In this document: in pieces, positions 27,306 to 37,088 of the stretch
Numbering within the stretch: the first letter of the stretch is position 1
Layout of the letters: each line of letters opens with the position of its first letter
Assembly (NCBI GenBank): GCA_965262235.1
Contig: OZ253504.1
Span: 2,108,001 to 2,172,000 of the forward strand
Reading direction: 5' to 3'
From: CATQGW01 sp965262235
Lineage (GTDB): Bacteria; Chloroflexota; Dehalococcoidia; Bin125
DNA length: 64,000 nucleotides
The notes under the pieces: model-generated
The model's database searches: none
The model's input: the letters and a program-made list of their open reading frames with translations, nothing else
Told to the model about the DNA's origin: nothing
Translations under genes and position numbers: made by a program

Positions 27306-28631
27306 TCACTGTCCGTACGGCACTGCCTCGACGAGCTCGATTGAGCCCTCGCGGGTGAATCGCCAGATGCCCACGTAGCCGCGGCTGAGATCGCCGTTTT
27401 CGTCCCAGTCCAGCGTCACCGCGGCGCCCTGGTAGTCGAGTTCGCCGCCCGCGCGGACGATCCGCAGCGCCTCCGCCACCCCGTCCGGTCCAGCGCTGAC
27501 GACCACGCCGGGGGCGGCGCCGATCTGGCGCAGCTGGTCGCGGATCGCCGGCCCCTCGAGGCTGCCGGCGGCCTGCGCGGCGAGCGCCAGCGCGATCACC
27601 GCGTCGTAGGTCTCCTTCACGTACGGCGTGCGCGCGGCGCGGCCGTACTTCGCCTCAAAGGCGTCCGCCCATGCCGCGGAGGAGTCGGTCGGCGGCGACG
27701 GCGTTGGTCCGGTGCCGTACATACCGCCGAGATGCTCGGGCCCGATCGCTTCGAGCAGCGCGAGGCTGTTGCCGCCGGGGCCGAACAGGAACTGGTCGTA
27801 GAGGCCCTGCTCAAGCGCCTCGCGGATGATCACCTCGGCCTCGATTGCGAACGCGAGCACGATCAGCGCCTCGGCGCCGCCGCGCCCGGAGCGCTGTAGC
27901 TCAGCGAGGAAGCTGGTCCCGCGCGGGTCAATCGCGACCAGCTCGAGCGGCCCGTCCCACGAGGCCGAGAGCGCGTCGGCGAAGCCCTGTCCCCAGGGGT
28001 CGTCGCGGTACAGCGCGCCGACGTTGCTGAAGCCGCGATCGCGGATCAGCTGTGCGATCACCGGTCCCTGGCTGACGTCGGAGAGCGTGGTGCGGAAGAG
28101 GAAATCGTCGTCGTTCGCGGTCGTCAGCAGCGGCGACGTGCCCAGCGCGATCTGGGGGATGCGGCTTGGTCCGGTAACGCTCTCGGCGACCGGCAGGGTG
28201 ACCGCGCTGGCGAGCGGTCCGACGATCGCGTGAACGCCTTCGACCTCCACGAGCCGGCGCGCCTCCTCGACGCCGAGCAGCGGCTCGAGCGCGGAGTCGG
28301 CGATCACGAACTCGACCGGCCGCCCGAGCACGCCGCCCGCGGCGTTGAGGTGCTCGATGGCGAGCTCGAAGCCGAGCCGCATCTCCTCGCCGAACTCGGC
28401 CAGGCCGCCGGTGAAGTCGACCAGCAGGCCGATCTTCATCGGCGTGTCGGAGGTCACCGCCTGCGCAGCCGCCTGCTCGGCCGCCTGTTGCGCCGTCTGC
28501 TGCGCGGTCTGCTGCACGGTCTGCTGCACCGTCGGCTGCGGGGCGTCGTCGGGCGACTCGCTACAGGCTGAGCTGAGCATGGGCAGGAGGATCAGCAGAC
28601 CGATCGCCAGCTTGACGGCCGTCCGTCGCAT
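27306..28631 (-). CDS. Branched-chain-type ABC substrate-binding lipoprotein (single domain)
   Basis: 441-residue type-1 periplasmic binding protein of the Leu/Ile/Val family. ATG 28631 follows GGAGGGAAGG and begins a lipoprotein signal with lipobox LSSAC near residue 22. A Gln-rich tether (residues 28-60) precedes the folded domain KIGLLVDFTGGLAEFGEEM. The closing EYxGxA-type segment (LDYQGAAVTLDWDENGD) is retained. It is strongly similar to each half of the double-domain protein at 34441-36993 and stands alone beside a divergent LLM gene, with no permease genes next to it. The ligand is unknown. Confidence 0.85.
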   Translation of the reverse strand: MRRTAVKLAIGLLILLPMLSSACSESPDDAPQPTVQQTVQQTAQQTAQQAAEQAAAQAVTSDTPMKIGLLVDFTGGLAEFGEEMRLGFELAIEHLNAAGGVLGRPVEFVIADSALEPLLGVEEARRLVEVEGVHAIVGPLASAVTLPVAESVTGPSRIPQIALGTSPLLTTANDDDFLFRTTLSDVSQGPVIAQLIRDRGFSNVGALYRDDPWGQGFADALSASWDGPLELVAIDPRGTSFLAELQRSGRGGAEALIVLAFAIEAEVIIREALEQGLYDQFLFGPGGNSLALLEAIGPEHLGGMYGTGPTPSPPTDSSAAWADAFEAKYGRAARTPYVKETYDAVIALALAAQAAGSLEGPAIRDQLRQIGAAPGVVVSAGPDGVAEALRIVRAGGELDYQGAAVTLDWDENGDLSRGYVGIWRFTREGSIELVEAVPYGQ

Positions 28632-28651
28632 CGCACCCTTCCCTCCGTTGG

Positions 28652-28673
28652 CGCACCGTAGTGCGAGTAGGCT
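28652..28673. promoter_or_regulatory. Inverted repeat plus -10 box between divergent genes
   Basis: CGCAC (28652-28656) and GTGCG (28661-28665) flank CGTA, directly followed by -10-like TAGGCT (28668-28673) for the plus-strand LLM gene. The dyad may be an operator affecting both the LLM gene and the binding-protein gene. Confidence 0.35.
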
Positions 28674-28705
28674 GGGCTGCGATTCGACGGTAAAGGAGCA
28701 GAACA

Positions 28706-29581
28706 ATGGCCACGCAGTTGTCTCTTGGGGCGGTTCTTCCGACCAACGAAATCGGCGCTGACCCTGCCGCGATCCGCGACTTCGCGCAGGCCGTCGAGGC
28801 GATGGGCTTCCATCACCTGCTGATCTACGACCACGTGCTCGGCGCGGACACCAGCGTCCACCGTGACCTCACGGGCCCATACACCAAGGATCACCCATTC
28901 CACGAGGTGTTCGTGACGCTCGGCTACATCGCGGGCGTGACCGAGACGCTCGAAATGGCGACCGCCGTGTTGGTGCTCCCGCAGCGACAGACGGCGCTGG
29001 TCGCCAAGCAGTGTGCGCAGCTCGCGGTGCTCTCCGGCAACCGCTTCCGGCTGGGCATCGGCAGCGGCTGGAACCACGTTGAGTACGAGGCGCTGGGTGA
29101 GAACTTCCGCAACCGCGGGCGTCGTCAGGAGGAGCAGGTCGAGCTGATGCGGCGGCTGTGGACCGAGCAGGTGGTCAACTTCGACGGCGAGTTCCACACC
29201 GTCACCGCCGCCGGGATCGAGCCACGCCCGAGCGCCCCGATCGAGGTCTGGTTCGGTGGCCACGCCGAGCGGCAGCTGAAGCGCTGCGCGCGGATCGGCG
29301 ATGGCTGGTTCCCGCTCACGCCGCCAACGGCCGAGGCCGGCGAGGACATGCAGCGGATGCGCGGTTACCTGGCCGACGCCGGCCGTGACGCCAGTAGCTT
29401 CGGCGTTGAGCCGCAGGCCCAGTACCGCGGCGGCAACCCGGAGCTGTGGCGCTCGCACCTCGAGCGTTGGGAGCAGATCGGCGCGACCGCGATCTCGGTC
29501 GCGAGCATGGCCTGCGGTCTCGAGACCGTCGACGACCACATCGAGGCCGTCCGCGAATACCGCGAAGCGGTGCTGGCTTAG
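28706..29581 (+). CDS. LLM-class flavin/F420-dependent oxidoreductase
   Basis: 291-residue luciferase-like TIM barrel, F420-dependent subgroup by appearance: LLIYDHVLGAD near residue 39, LATAVLVLPQRQTALVAKQ-type barrel strand near 87, RLGIGSGWNHVEYEALG near 115, and IEVWFGGHAERQLKRCARIGDGW near 173. SD AAAGGAG precedes ATG 28706. Divergent from the binding-protein gene, with a dyad in the 74-base gap. Substrate unknown. The compact length lacks the C-terminal insertion of bacterial luciferases. Confidence 0.85.
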   Translation: MATQLSLGAVLPTNEIGADPAAIRDFAQAVEAMGFHHLLIYDHVLGADTSVHRDLTGPYTKDHPFHEVFVTLGYIAGVTETLEMATAVLVLPQRQTALVAKQCAQLAVLSGNRFRLGIGSGWNHVEYEALGENFRNRGRRQEEQVELMRRLWTEQVVNFDGEFHTVTAAGIEPRPSAPIEVWFGGHAERQLKRCARIGDGWFPLTPPTAEAGEDMQRMRGYLADAGRDASSFGVEPQAQYRGGNPELWRSHLERWEQIGATAISVASMACGLETVDDHIEAVREYREAVLA

Positions 29582-29612
29582 GCGCTCTCTGCGTCGCGGC
29601 TGTGGCCACGGG

Positions 29613-30380
<768 letters not shown>

Positions 30381-30386
30381 GCGCGC

Positions 30387-30392
30387 AGCTTA
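30387..30392 (-). promoter_or_regulatory. Candidate -10 box of a leaderless promoter (gpmA)
   Basis: Minus-strand TAAGCT ends 6 nt before ATG 30380, with no ribosome site between. Confidence 0.4.
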
Positions 30393-30461
30393 TCGCGGTT
30401 GTGAATGGCGCGGTCCGAAACGCTAGTGTCACGCTGACAGCGGCCCAGCGGGGAGAGTGTG

Positions 30462-30842
30462 ATGCCCGACGCCGGCGCAGCACAACGTCGTGAAGACTCG
30501 TCCGACACCGTCTTCGGCGCGATCGTCCGCGGCGAGATCCCGGCCGACCTGATCCACGAGGACGAGCTGTGTATCGCCCTCCGCGACCTCGATCCGCAGG
30601 CGCCGGTGCATGTGTTGGTGATCCCGCGTGAGGGCATCGAAGGGCTGAACGAGGCGGGCGACGCCGACCCCCTGCTGCTCGGCCACCTGCTACAGGTCGC
30701 CGCGAAGATCGCCAGGCAGGAGGGCGTGGCGGAGGGCGGTTGGCGAGTGGTCGTGAACGTCGGCGAGCACGCCGGCCAGGCGGTCGCGCACCTGCATCTG
30801 CACGTGCTCGGCGGTCGCGCTCTCTCGTGGCCGCCCGGCTGA
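30462..30842 (+). CDS. HIT family protein (HINT-like nucleoside phosphoramidase/hydrolase)
   Basis: 126 residues. The histidine triad HLHLHVLGGR near residue 107 is the nucleotide alpha-phosphate site, and the opening TVFGAIVRGEIPADLIHED and FYA-type strands match HINT proteins. ATG 30462 is preferred over the adjacent GTG because GGGGAG lies 6 nt before it. Housekeeping purine nucleoside phosphoramidate hydrolase in other bacteria. It precedes livG by 13 bases and may be co-transcribed with the liv genes by read-through. Confidence 0.9.
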   Translation: MPDAGAAQRREDSSDTVFGAIVRGEIPADLIHEDELCIALRDLDPQAPVHVLVIPREGIEGLNEAGDADPLLLGHLLQVAAKIARQEGVAEGGWRVVVNVGEHAGQAVAHLHLHVLGGRALSWPPG

Positions 30843-30855
30843 GTCAGAGCGGACG

Positions 30856-31626
30856 ATGACTGCGCTGCTGCAGGTTGAGCGTCTGGACCGCTTCTTCGGC
30901 GGGCTGCGCGCCGTGGATGGGGCCAGCTTTGAAGTCGAAGCGGGCTCGATCGCCGGCCTGATCGGCCCCAACGGCGCGGGTAAGACCACCTGCTTCAACT
31001 GCGTCGCCGGCTTCATGCAGCCCTCCGGCGGACGCGTGCGTTTCGGCGGCGACGACATCACCGGCATGGCGCCGCACCGCGTCTTCCGCCGCGGGCTCGT
31101 GCGCACCTTCCAGATTCCCCAGGAGCTGGCCACGATGACGGTCCTGGAGAACCTGATGCTGACCGGCGCTCGCCAGTTCGGCGAACGCCCCTGGGAGAAC
31201 TGGATCCGCCCCTGGCGGGTGCGCGAGGAAGAGCAGGCGCTGGAGCAGCGTGCCCACGAGGTGCTCGAGCTCGTGCAGCTCGAGAGCCACGCCTATGAGC
31301 TGGCCGGCGTGCTCTCGGGCGGTCAACGCAAGCTGCTTGAGCTGGCTCGCGCGTTGATGACCCAGCCGCGCATGATTCTGCTCGATGAGCCCGCCGCCGG
31401 CGTCAACCCCGCGCTGCTCGTGCGGATTAGCGAAGATATCCGGAACTTTCGCGAGCAGTTCGGGATCACCTTCCTGATCATTGAGCACAACCTCGATTTC
31501 GTGCGCGAACTCTGCGATCCCGTCGTGGTGATGGCGCAGGGCAAGGTGCTCGACATCGGCCCTGCCGACGACGTGCTGGCCAACCCCGAGGTCGAGGTCG
31601 CCTACCTGCGTGGAGCCCGGCCGTGA
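30856..31626 (+). CDS. livG: Branched-chain amino acid-type ABC transporter ATP-binding protein LivG
   Basis: 256 residues. Walker A GPNGAGKTT near residue 37, LivG-typical RTFQIPQELATMTVLENLM near 83, signature LSGGQRKLLELARAL near 153, Walker B MILLDEPAAGVNP near 174, and IEHNLDFV. SD is weak (GAG). First of four liv genes, overlapping livF by 4 bases. With LivF it powers the LivHM permease. The ligand may be amino acids or other organic acids. Confidence 0.9.
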   Translation: MTALLQVERLDRFFGGLRAVDGASFEVEAGSIAGLIGPNGAGKTTCFNCVAGFMQPSGGRVRFGGDDITGMAPHRVFRRGLVRTFQIPQELATMTVLENLMLTGARQFGERPWENWIRPWRVREEEQALEQRAHEVLELVQLESHAYELAGVLSGGQRKLLELARALMTQPRMILLDEPAAGVNPALLVRISEDIRNFREQFGITFLIIEHNLDFVRELCDPVVVMAQGKVLDIGPADDVLANPEVEVAYLRGARP

Positions 31627-32447
31627 GCCCGACAGACAGCGCAACAAACCGCCCAGCAGATAGCGCGCCAGAGCGCCAACCGCTGCTGAGCGTGATCGGG
31701 ATCAGTGGCGGCTACGTGAGCGGCGGCGACATCATTCACGATGTCGATCTCGAGCTGTATCCGGAGGAGATCGTCACGATCATCGGACCCAACGGGGCGG
31801 GCAAGTCGACGCTGCTGAAGGCGATCATGGGTGCGCTGCCCCACGCTCGCGGGCTGCGCCGCCTGCAGGGCGCCGATGTCTCGCGGCTCGACGCGCCGCA
31901 GATGGTTGCGGCCGGCGTCGGCTATGTACCGCAGCGCGAGAACGTGTTCGCCTCGCTCTCGATCCGCGAGAACCTCGAGATGGGCGGCTATCGCCGCCGC
32001 GGCGATCTGGCCGAGCGCATGGATGCCGTGTTTGCGATGTTCCCGCCGCTGCGTGAGCGCCCGCGCGAGCGCGCCAGCCGGCTCTCCGGCGGCCAGCGCC
32101 AGATGCTCGCGATCGCCCGCGCGCTGATGCTCGACCCCGTGCTGCTCTGCCTTGATGAGCCGACCGCCAGCCTCTCGCCCGCCGCGCGGGTCGAGATCTT
32201 CGAGCGCGTCGCGCTCGTCCACGAGGCCGGCGTGGGCGTGCTGCTGGTGGAGCAGAACGCGACCGAAGCGCTCGGCTGGTCGCACCGCGGGGTGGTGATG
32301 GTGAACGGCGAGAAGGTGATCGATGCCCCGGCCGACGAGCTGTTGAGCAGCGGCGAGGTCGGCCGGCTGTTCCTCGGCCGCGCGACGCAGGAGGAAGCGG
32401 ACGACGAAGCGGACGACGGTGCGACCGCGCCCGCGGCGGACGCGTAG
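31623..32447 (+). CDS. livF: Branched-chain amino acid-type ABC transporter ATP-binding protein LivF
   Basis: 274 residues; GTG 31623 overlaps the livG stop and follows GGAG by 7 nt. Walker A GPNGAGKST near residue 58, the LivF-type YVPQRENVFASLSIRENLEMG near 101, signature LSGGQRQMLAIARALM near 155, and Walker B LLCLDEPTASLSP. The N-terminal 20 residues and C-terminal 25 residues are low-complexity and acidic (EEADDEADDG). It is the second ATPase of the heterodimeric importer. Confidence 0.9.
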   Translation: MSPTDSATNRPADSAPERQPLLSVIGISGGYVSGGDIIHDVDLELYPEEIVTIIGPNGAGKSTLLKAIMGALPHARGLRRLQGADVSRLDAPQMVAAGVGYVPQRENVFASLSIRENLEMGGYRRRGDLAERMDAVFAMFPPLRERPRERASRLSGGQRQMLAIARALMLDPVLLCLDEPTASLSPAARVEIFERVALVHEAGVGVLLVEQNATEALGWSHRGVVMVNGEKVIDAPADELLSSGEVGRLFLGRATQEEADDEADDGATAPAADA

Positions 32448-32469
32448 AGCGGAGGCCGTCATCGACATC

Positions 32470-33375
32470 GTGCAGCTGGTTGTGATCGGGCTGATTGTCG
32501 GCTCGATCATCGCGCTCGGCGCCGTGGGGCTGACGCTGGTCTACGGCGTGCTCGATGTGGGCGACTTCGCGCACGGCGACAAGATGGCCTGGGGGATGTT
32601 CATCGCGCTGTTCGTCGTCTCCAGTGAGGGCGCGAACCTCGGCTTTCAGGGCGGCTCGTTCGGGCCGCTCTCGTTTGGATGGGGACTGATCGTCGGCCTG
32701 CTGCTGGCGATCGTGGTGGTCGCAGCGCTCTCGATCGTGCTTGAGTTCTTCGTCTATCGACGCCTGCGGCGGCGCGGCGGGGGCTTCTTCGTGTTCGCGA
32801 TCGCCTCGCTGGGCACGGGGATCATGCTGCGTTCGCTGGTCCAGCTGATCTGGGGACCCTCAAACTTCCGCTACGTGCCCGGCATCCACAAGGCGATCGA
32901 GATCGTCGATGGCGTGCGGATCAAGCCGGACCAGATCTTCATCATCGGCCTCACGCTGCTCGTGGCGTTTGGCGTCTACCTGCTGCTCTACCGCACGCGT
33001 TTCGGTAAGGCGATGCGCGCGACGGCCGACAATCCCGAGCTGGCCGAGGCCAGCGGGATCCGCACCGATCGCGTGCGGCTGGGCACGTGGCTGCTGGGCG
33101 GCGCGCTGGCCGCCGTGGCCGGCGTGATGCTCGGGCTGCAGGCAGAGGTGCGCTTCGACGCCGGTTTCAGGCTGCTCCTGCCGCTGTTCGCCGCCGTGAT
33201 CCTCGGCGGCATCGGCAGCCCCGGCGGCGCGCTGATCGGCGGGCTCACCATCGGCGTCACGCAGGAGGTCTCGACGCACTGGATCAACACCGGGCTCAAA
33301 CCCGGGATTCCGTTCGTGGTGGTGATCGTCGTGCTGCTGCTGCGCCCGCGTGGGCTGTTTGGGCAGGACCGTTAG
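32470..33375 (+). CDS. livH: Branched-chain amino acid-type ABC permease LivH
   Basis: At least 301 residues, eight or nine hydrophobic helices, with the LivH signature GLIVGSIIALGAVGLTLVYGVL at the N-terminus and LLPLFAAVILGGIGSPGGALIGGL near the C-terminus. The start is unclear. GTG 32470 is the first canonical codon fitting the family, but the only good ribosome site (GGAGG, 32451-32455) sits 5 nt before an in-frame ATC at 32461, which would give a normal MDIVQ opening. A GTG at 32419 is also in frame but overlaps livF. It is followed directly by livM. Family known; ligand unknown. Confidence 0.88.
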   Translation: MQLVVIGLIVGSIIALGAVGLTLVYGVLDVGDFAHGDKMAWGMFIALFVVSSEGANLGFQGGSFGPLSFGWGLIVGLLLAIVVVAALSIVLEFFVYRRLRRRGGGFFVFAIASLGTGIMLRSLVQLIWGPSNFRYVPGIHKAIEIVDGVRIKPDQIFIIGLTLLVAFGVYLLLYRTRFGKAMRATADNPELAEASGIRTDRVRLGTWLLGGALAAVAGVMLGLQAEVRFDAGFRLLLPLFAAVILGGIGSPGGALIGGLTIGVTQEVSTHWINTGLKPGIPFVVVIVVLLLRPRGLFGQDR

Positions 33376-34413
33376 ATGGGCCTCGAAGAGCTGTTGCTGC
33401 CGCTGGTGACCTTCGGCGGGGCCGTCAACTGGACGGTTGGCTTCCTCACGACCGTCGCGATCTTCGCGATTCTGGCGCTGGCGCTGAACACGCATTGGGG
33501 CGCCGGGATTCTCAACTTCGGCGTCGCCGCATTCTTCATGACCGGCGCGTATGTCTCGGCGATCTTCACGCTCGACCCGCCGCAGCTGCTCGAAAGCTAC
33601 GTCGGCGGCTGGGCGGCGCCCGTCGCCGTCGGCTGGCTCGCCGCAGCGGTCTCCGGGGGCGTGCTGGCGCTGCTGATTGGCATCCCGACGCTGCGCCTGC
33701 GCGACGACTTCCTGGCAATCACGACGATCGGCATGGCCGCGATCCTGCGCAGCGTGGCCAACTCGGTCGATGGCCTGGTCAACCGCGCGCGCGGGCTCAA
33801 CGGTCTGCCCGCCTTCCTCGGGGGGATCGCTGAGGAGGTCGCACCGGGCGAGGAGTACCGCTGGTTCGCGTTGGCCGTCGCGTTGATCATGGTCGCGTTC
33901 GTCTATTGGCTGGTCTCACGCGCGACAGGATCTCCCTGGGGCCGCGTGCTGCGCGCGATCCGCGACAACGAAGACACCGCGCGCGCCTCGGGCAAGAACA
34001 CCGTCGCGTTCCGGATCCAGGCCTTCGTGCTGGGCGGAGTGCTGATGGGGCTCGCGGGCGGGCTCTACGCGCATGAGCTGAAGAGCGTCGCGCCCGGTGG
34101 CTTCAGCGACCTGCTCGGCACGTTCTTCGTCTGGACGATGCTGATCGTCGGCGGCAGCGGCAATCACAAGGGCGTGCTGGTCGGCGCGCTGGTGGTTGCC
34201 TTCTTCTGGTTCGGGACGCCGCTGTTTCAGGAGGACCTGCCCGATTGGCTGGGCTCGCGCGTCTTCCAGGTGCGGCAGTTCGCGATCGGCCTGCTGATCG
34301 TGCTGTTCCTGATCTGGCGGCCGCAGGGGCTGCTGGCCGAGCGCGGGCGGGTCAGCCGCTACGTCACGCGGTCCCGCGAGCCCGCTCCGGCGGCGGCCCC
34401 CAAAGAGGGTTGA
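33376..34413 (+). CDS. livM: Branched-chain amino acid-type ABC permease LivM
   Basis: 345 residues, about nine membrane helices. LivM features: ALALNTHWGAGILNFGVAAFFMTGAYVSA near residue 33, RLRDDFLAITTIGMAAILRS near 108, and the coupling loop GRVLRAIRDNEDTARASGKN near 190. ATG 33376 follows the livH stop directly, with AGGA 7 nt upstream. The C-terminal 20 residues are Ala/Pro-rich. It converges on the double-domain binding protein gene, its most probable substrate receptor on the opposite strand. Confidence 0.9.
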   Translation: MGLEELLLPLVTFGGAVNWTVGFLTTVAIFAILALALNTHWGAGILNFGVAAFFMTGAYVSAIFTLDPPQLLESYVGGWAAPVAVGWLAAAVSGGVLALLIGIPTLRLRDDFLAITTIGMAAILRSVANSVDGLVNRARGLNGLPAFLGGIAEEVAPGEEYRWFALAVALIMVAFVYWLVSRATGSPWGRVLRAIRDNEDTARASGKNTVAFRIQAFVLGGVLMGLAGGLYAHELKSVAPGGFSDLLGTFFVWTMLIVGGSGNHKGVLVGALVVAFFWFGTPLFQEDLPDWLGSRVFQVRQFAIGLLIVLFLIWRPQGLLAERGRVSRYVTRSREPAPAAAPKEG

Positions 34414-34440
34414 CCGCCGCCGGAGCGCTCCAGCGCGCCG

Positions 34441-36993
34441 CTATTCGAGGCTGAAGGGGATGGCTTCGACCTCGACGATCGCGCCGTCGCGGTACTCCCA
34501 GATGCCGATGTAGCCGCTGGTCACGTCGCCGTTCTCATCCCAGTCGAGCGTGGTCGCCGCGCCCTCGTAGTTGATGTCGCCGCCGCCGCGGAGGATTTCG
34601 AGCCCCTGGGCGATGCCTTCAACGCCCGGAATCACGATCTCGCCGCCGGGCGAGGAGACTTCATAGAGCGCGTCGCGAATCGCCTCATTGTTGGTCGATC
34701 CGGCGGCCTCGATCGCGAGCAGCAGCGACATCGCCGCGTCGTAGGCCTCGCGCACGAACGGCAGGGTTGGCAGCGCGCCGTGGACGTCGATGTAGGCCTG
34801 GTTCCAGGCTGCCAGGGCGGGAGTTTCAGGCCCCGGCGCCTGCGCGGTGCCGCGCATCCCATTGAGGAACTCGGCGCCGATCGCGGCGATCAGACCCTCG
34901 CTCTTGGAGCCGTCGACGAACAGGAACTTGTCGAAGATGCTCTGCTCGAGCGCCTCACGGATGAACACCTCAGCCTCGCGTGGGAAGCCGATCACGACGA
35001 GCGCCTGGGCGTCGTTCGCCGCGGCTCGCTGCAGTTCCGCGACGAACGAGGTCTGCGAGTCTTCGATCGCGACGAGGTTGGCCTCGCCGCTAAAGGCGTT
35101 GGCGAACGCCTCAGCGAGCCCCTGTCCGTAGGGGTCGTTGCGATACAGCACGCCGACCCGCTCGTAGCCCTCGTCCTCCGCGAGCATCGCGAGTACGGGG
35201 CCCTGCGCGGCGTCGGAGATGGTCGAGCGGAACAGATAGCCATCGTCGGCGGCGAGGCTGATCTGCGGCGAGGTCGCGCCTGGCGTGACTGTTGGGACCC
35301 CCAACGGTCCACTCACGGCCTCGGCGACGGCGAGCGTCGCGACGCTGGTGAGCGGCCCGGCGATCCCGACTGCGCCCTCGATGTTGACCAGGCGCCGCGC
35401 TTCCGAGACTGCCACGGTCGGATCGGTCTGCGTGTCGCCGGTGACCAGCGCCACGGGGCGTCCGAGAATGCCGCCGGCCGCGTTGACGTGCTGAATCGCA
35501 AGCTCGACACCGCGTTGCAGCTCAGGCCCGAACTCGGCGAGCGGCCCGGTGAAGTCGGTCATGAACGCGATCACCAGCGGCCCCGCGCTCGGATCGCGCG
35601 GCGCCGGCGCGGCGACGACAGCACCACCGCCGAGGTCGAACGCCTCGACGCTGAGCTCCGCGATCGCGCCGTCCTGGAACTGCCATACGCCGATGAAGCC
35701 GGTCGTGATGTCGCCAACGACGTTCCAGTCGAGCGTCGTGGCGGCGCCCTCGTAGTTGATGTCGCCGCCGCTGCTGACCACCGCCAACGCGGCCGCGACG
35801 CCCGCGGCGCCGGCAACCGCCTCAACGCCGCCGGGAGCAGCGATGAACGGCAGGGAGTCGCGAATCGCCATGCCGTCGTTCGAGCCGGCCGCGGCGGCGG
35901 CGAGGCCGATCGCGATCACCGCGTCGTAGGCCTCACGAATGAATGGCAACGGCGAGAGCTCGCCGTACTCGGCGATGTAGGCCTCGTTGAACAGGCGCAG
36001 TGAGTCGGTGTCGGGACCGCTGGCCGGGGCGGTGCCCTTCATGCTGTTGAGGTATTCGGCGCCGATCGCGTCGATCAAGTCCTGGCTCTTCGTGCCATCG
36101 ACGAAGAGGAACGTGTCGAAGATCTCGTTTTCGAGCGCCTCGCGCAGGTAGATCTGGGCCTCCTGCGGGAACGACATCGCGATCAGCACGTCGGCGCCGT
36201 TGGCGGCCGCAGCCTGCAGCTCGGAGAGGTAGGAAGTGCTGCCGCCCTCGATCGCGACCGAGGTCAGCTCGCCGCCCCAGGAGCCGGCGAAGGCCTCGGA
36301 GAGGCCCTGCCCGTAGGGGTCGTTGATGTACAGCACGGCGACGTTGGAGTAACCCTCGGCAGCCGCCAGCTGGGCCAGCGCGGGCCCCTGCGCCGCGTCG
36401 GAGGTCGTGCTGCGGAACAGGTAGCCGTCGTCGTCGGCGACCGACAGCTGCGGTGAGGTGGCCGATGGTGAGACGGTGGGAATCCGGGCCGGTGCGCTGA
36501 CCGACTCGGCGACGGCCAGCGTGATCGAGCTAGCCAGCGGGCCCACGATCGCGTGGACGCCCTCGACCTCGATCAGCCGGCGGGCCTCCTCAACGGCGCG
36601 CGTCGGGTCGAGCCCGGTATCGCCGGTCACCAGCTCGACGGGCCGGCCGTTGACGCCGCCCGCTTCATTGAGATGCTTGAGCGCGAGCCGTACCCCGGTC
36701 TCGATCACCGGGCCGAACTCCGCCAGCGGACCGGAGAAGTCGGCCAGGTAGCCGATCTTGAGCGGCTCGGTGGCCTCGGGCGCGTCCTCGGGGGGCCGGC
36801 TTGGCGCGGCCTGGCTTGGCTGGGCCTGCTGCGCCTCGTCCTGCTGTTGCGCCTGCTGCTGGGCGACGCTCTGCTGATCGCCGTCGTCGCCGCCGCAAGC
36901 GGCGAACAGTCCCACGACCAGCGCCAGGAGCGCGGCCAGCGCGCCGGCGCGCAGGACGCTGGTCCTGCCAGCGCCGCGTATGAATCTCAGCAT
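34441..36993 (-). CDS. Tandem double-domain branched-chain-type binding lipoprotein
   Basis: 850 residues carrying two complete type-1 periplasmic binding domains in one chain. A signal peptide ends at lipobox LFAAC (Cys33), followed by a Gln/Ala-rich tether to residue 76. Domain 1 runs about 77-455 and domain 2 about 471-850; both open with FxGPLAEFGP and close with GGDINYEGAATTLDW, and match each other throughout. A normal family member has one domain of about 350-400 residues. SD AAGGGG precedes ATG 36993. It lies tail-to-tail with livM, which suggests it serves the LivGFHM importer. No frameshift or internal stop is present, so it is a real fusion. Confidence 0.88.
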   Translation of the reverse strand: MLRFIRGAGRTSVLRAGALAALLALVVGLFAACGGDDGDQQSVAQQQAQQQDEAQQAQPSQAAPSRPPEDAPEATEPLKIGYLADFSGPLAEFGPVIETGVRLALKHLNEAGGVNGRPVELVTGDTGLDPTRAVEEARRLIEVEGVHAIVGPLASSITLAVAESVSAPARIPTVSPSATSPQLSVADDDGYLFRSTTSDAAQGPALAQLAAAEGYSNVAVLYINDPYGQGLSEAFAGSWGGELTSVAIEGGSTSYLSELQAAAANGADVLIAMSFPQEAQIYLREALENEIFDTFLFVDGTKSQDLIDAIGAEYLNSMKGTAPASGPDTDSLRLFNEAYIAEYGELSPLPFIREAYDAVIAIGLAAAAAGSNDGMAIRDSLPFIAAPGGVEAVAGAAGVAAALAVVSSGGDINYEGAATTLDWNVVGDITTGFIGVWQFQDGAIAELSVEAFDLGGGAVVAAPAPRDPSAGPLVIAFMTDFTGPLAEFGPELQRGVELAIQHVNAAGGILGRPVALVTGDTQTDPTVAVSEARRLVNIEGAVGIAGPLTSVATLAVAEAVSGPLGVPTVTPGATSPQISLAADDGYLFRSTISDAAQGPVLAMLAEDEGYERVGVLYRNDPYGQGLAEAFANAFSGEANLVAIEDSQTSFVAELQRAAANDAQALVVIGFPREAEVFIREALEQSIFDKFLFVDGSKSEGLIAAIGAEFLNGMRGTAQAPGPETPALAAWNQAYIDVHGALPTLPFVREAYDAAMSLLLAIEAAGSTNNEAIRDALYEVSSPGGEIVIPGVEGIAQGLEILRGGGDINYEGAATTLDWDENGDVTSGYIGIWEYRDGAIVEVEAIPFSLE

Positions 36994-37088
36994 GACGAAT
37001 CCCCTTCAGCACGCGATCGCCGAGCGCGTCGCATACCAAACGATATCCCGCTCTAACCGCGGCCGCAGAAACGGGTAATCGGGGGGAA

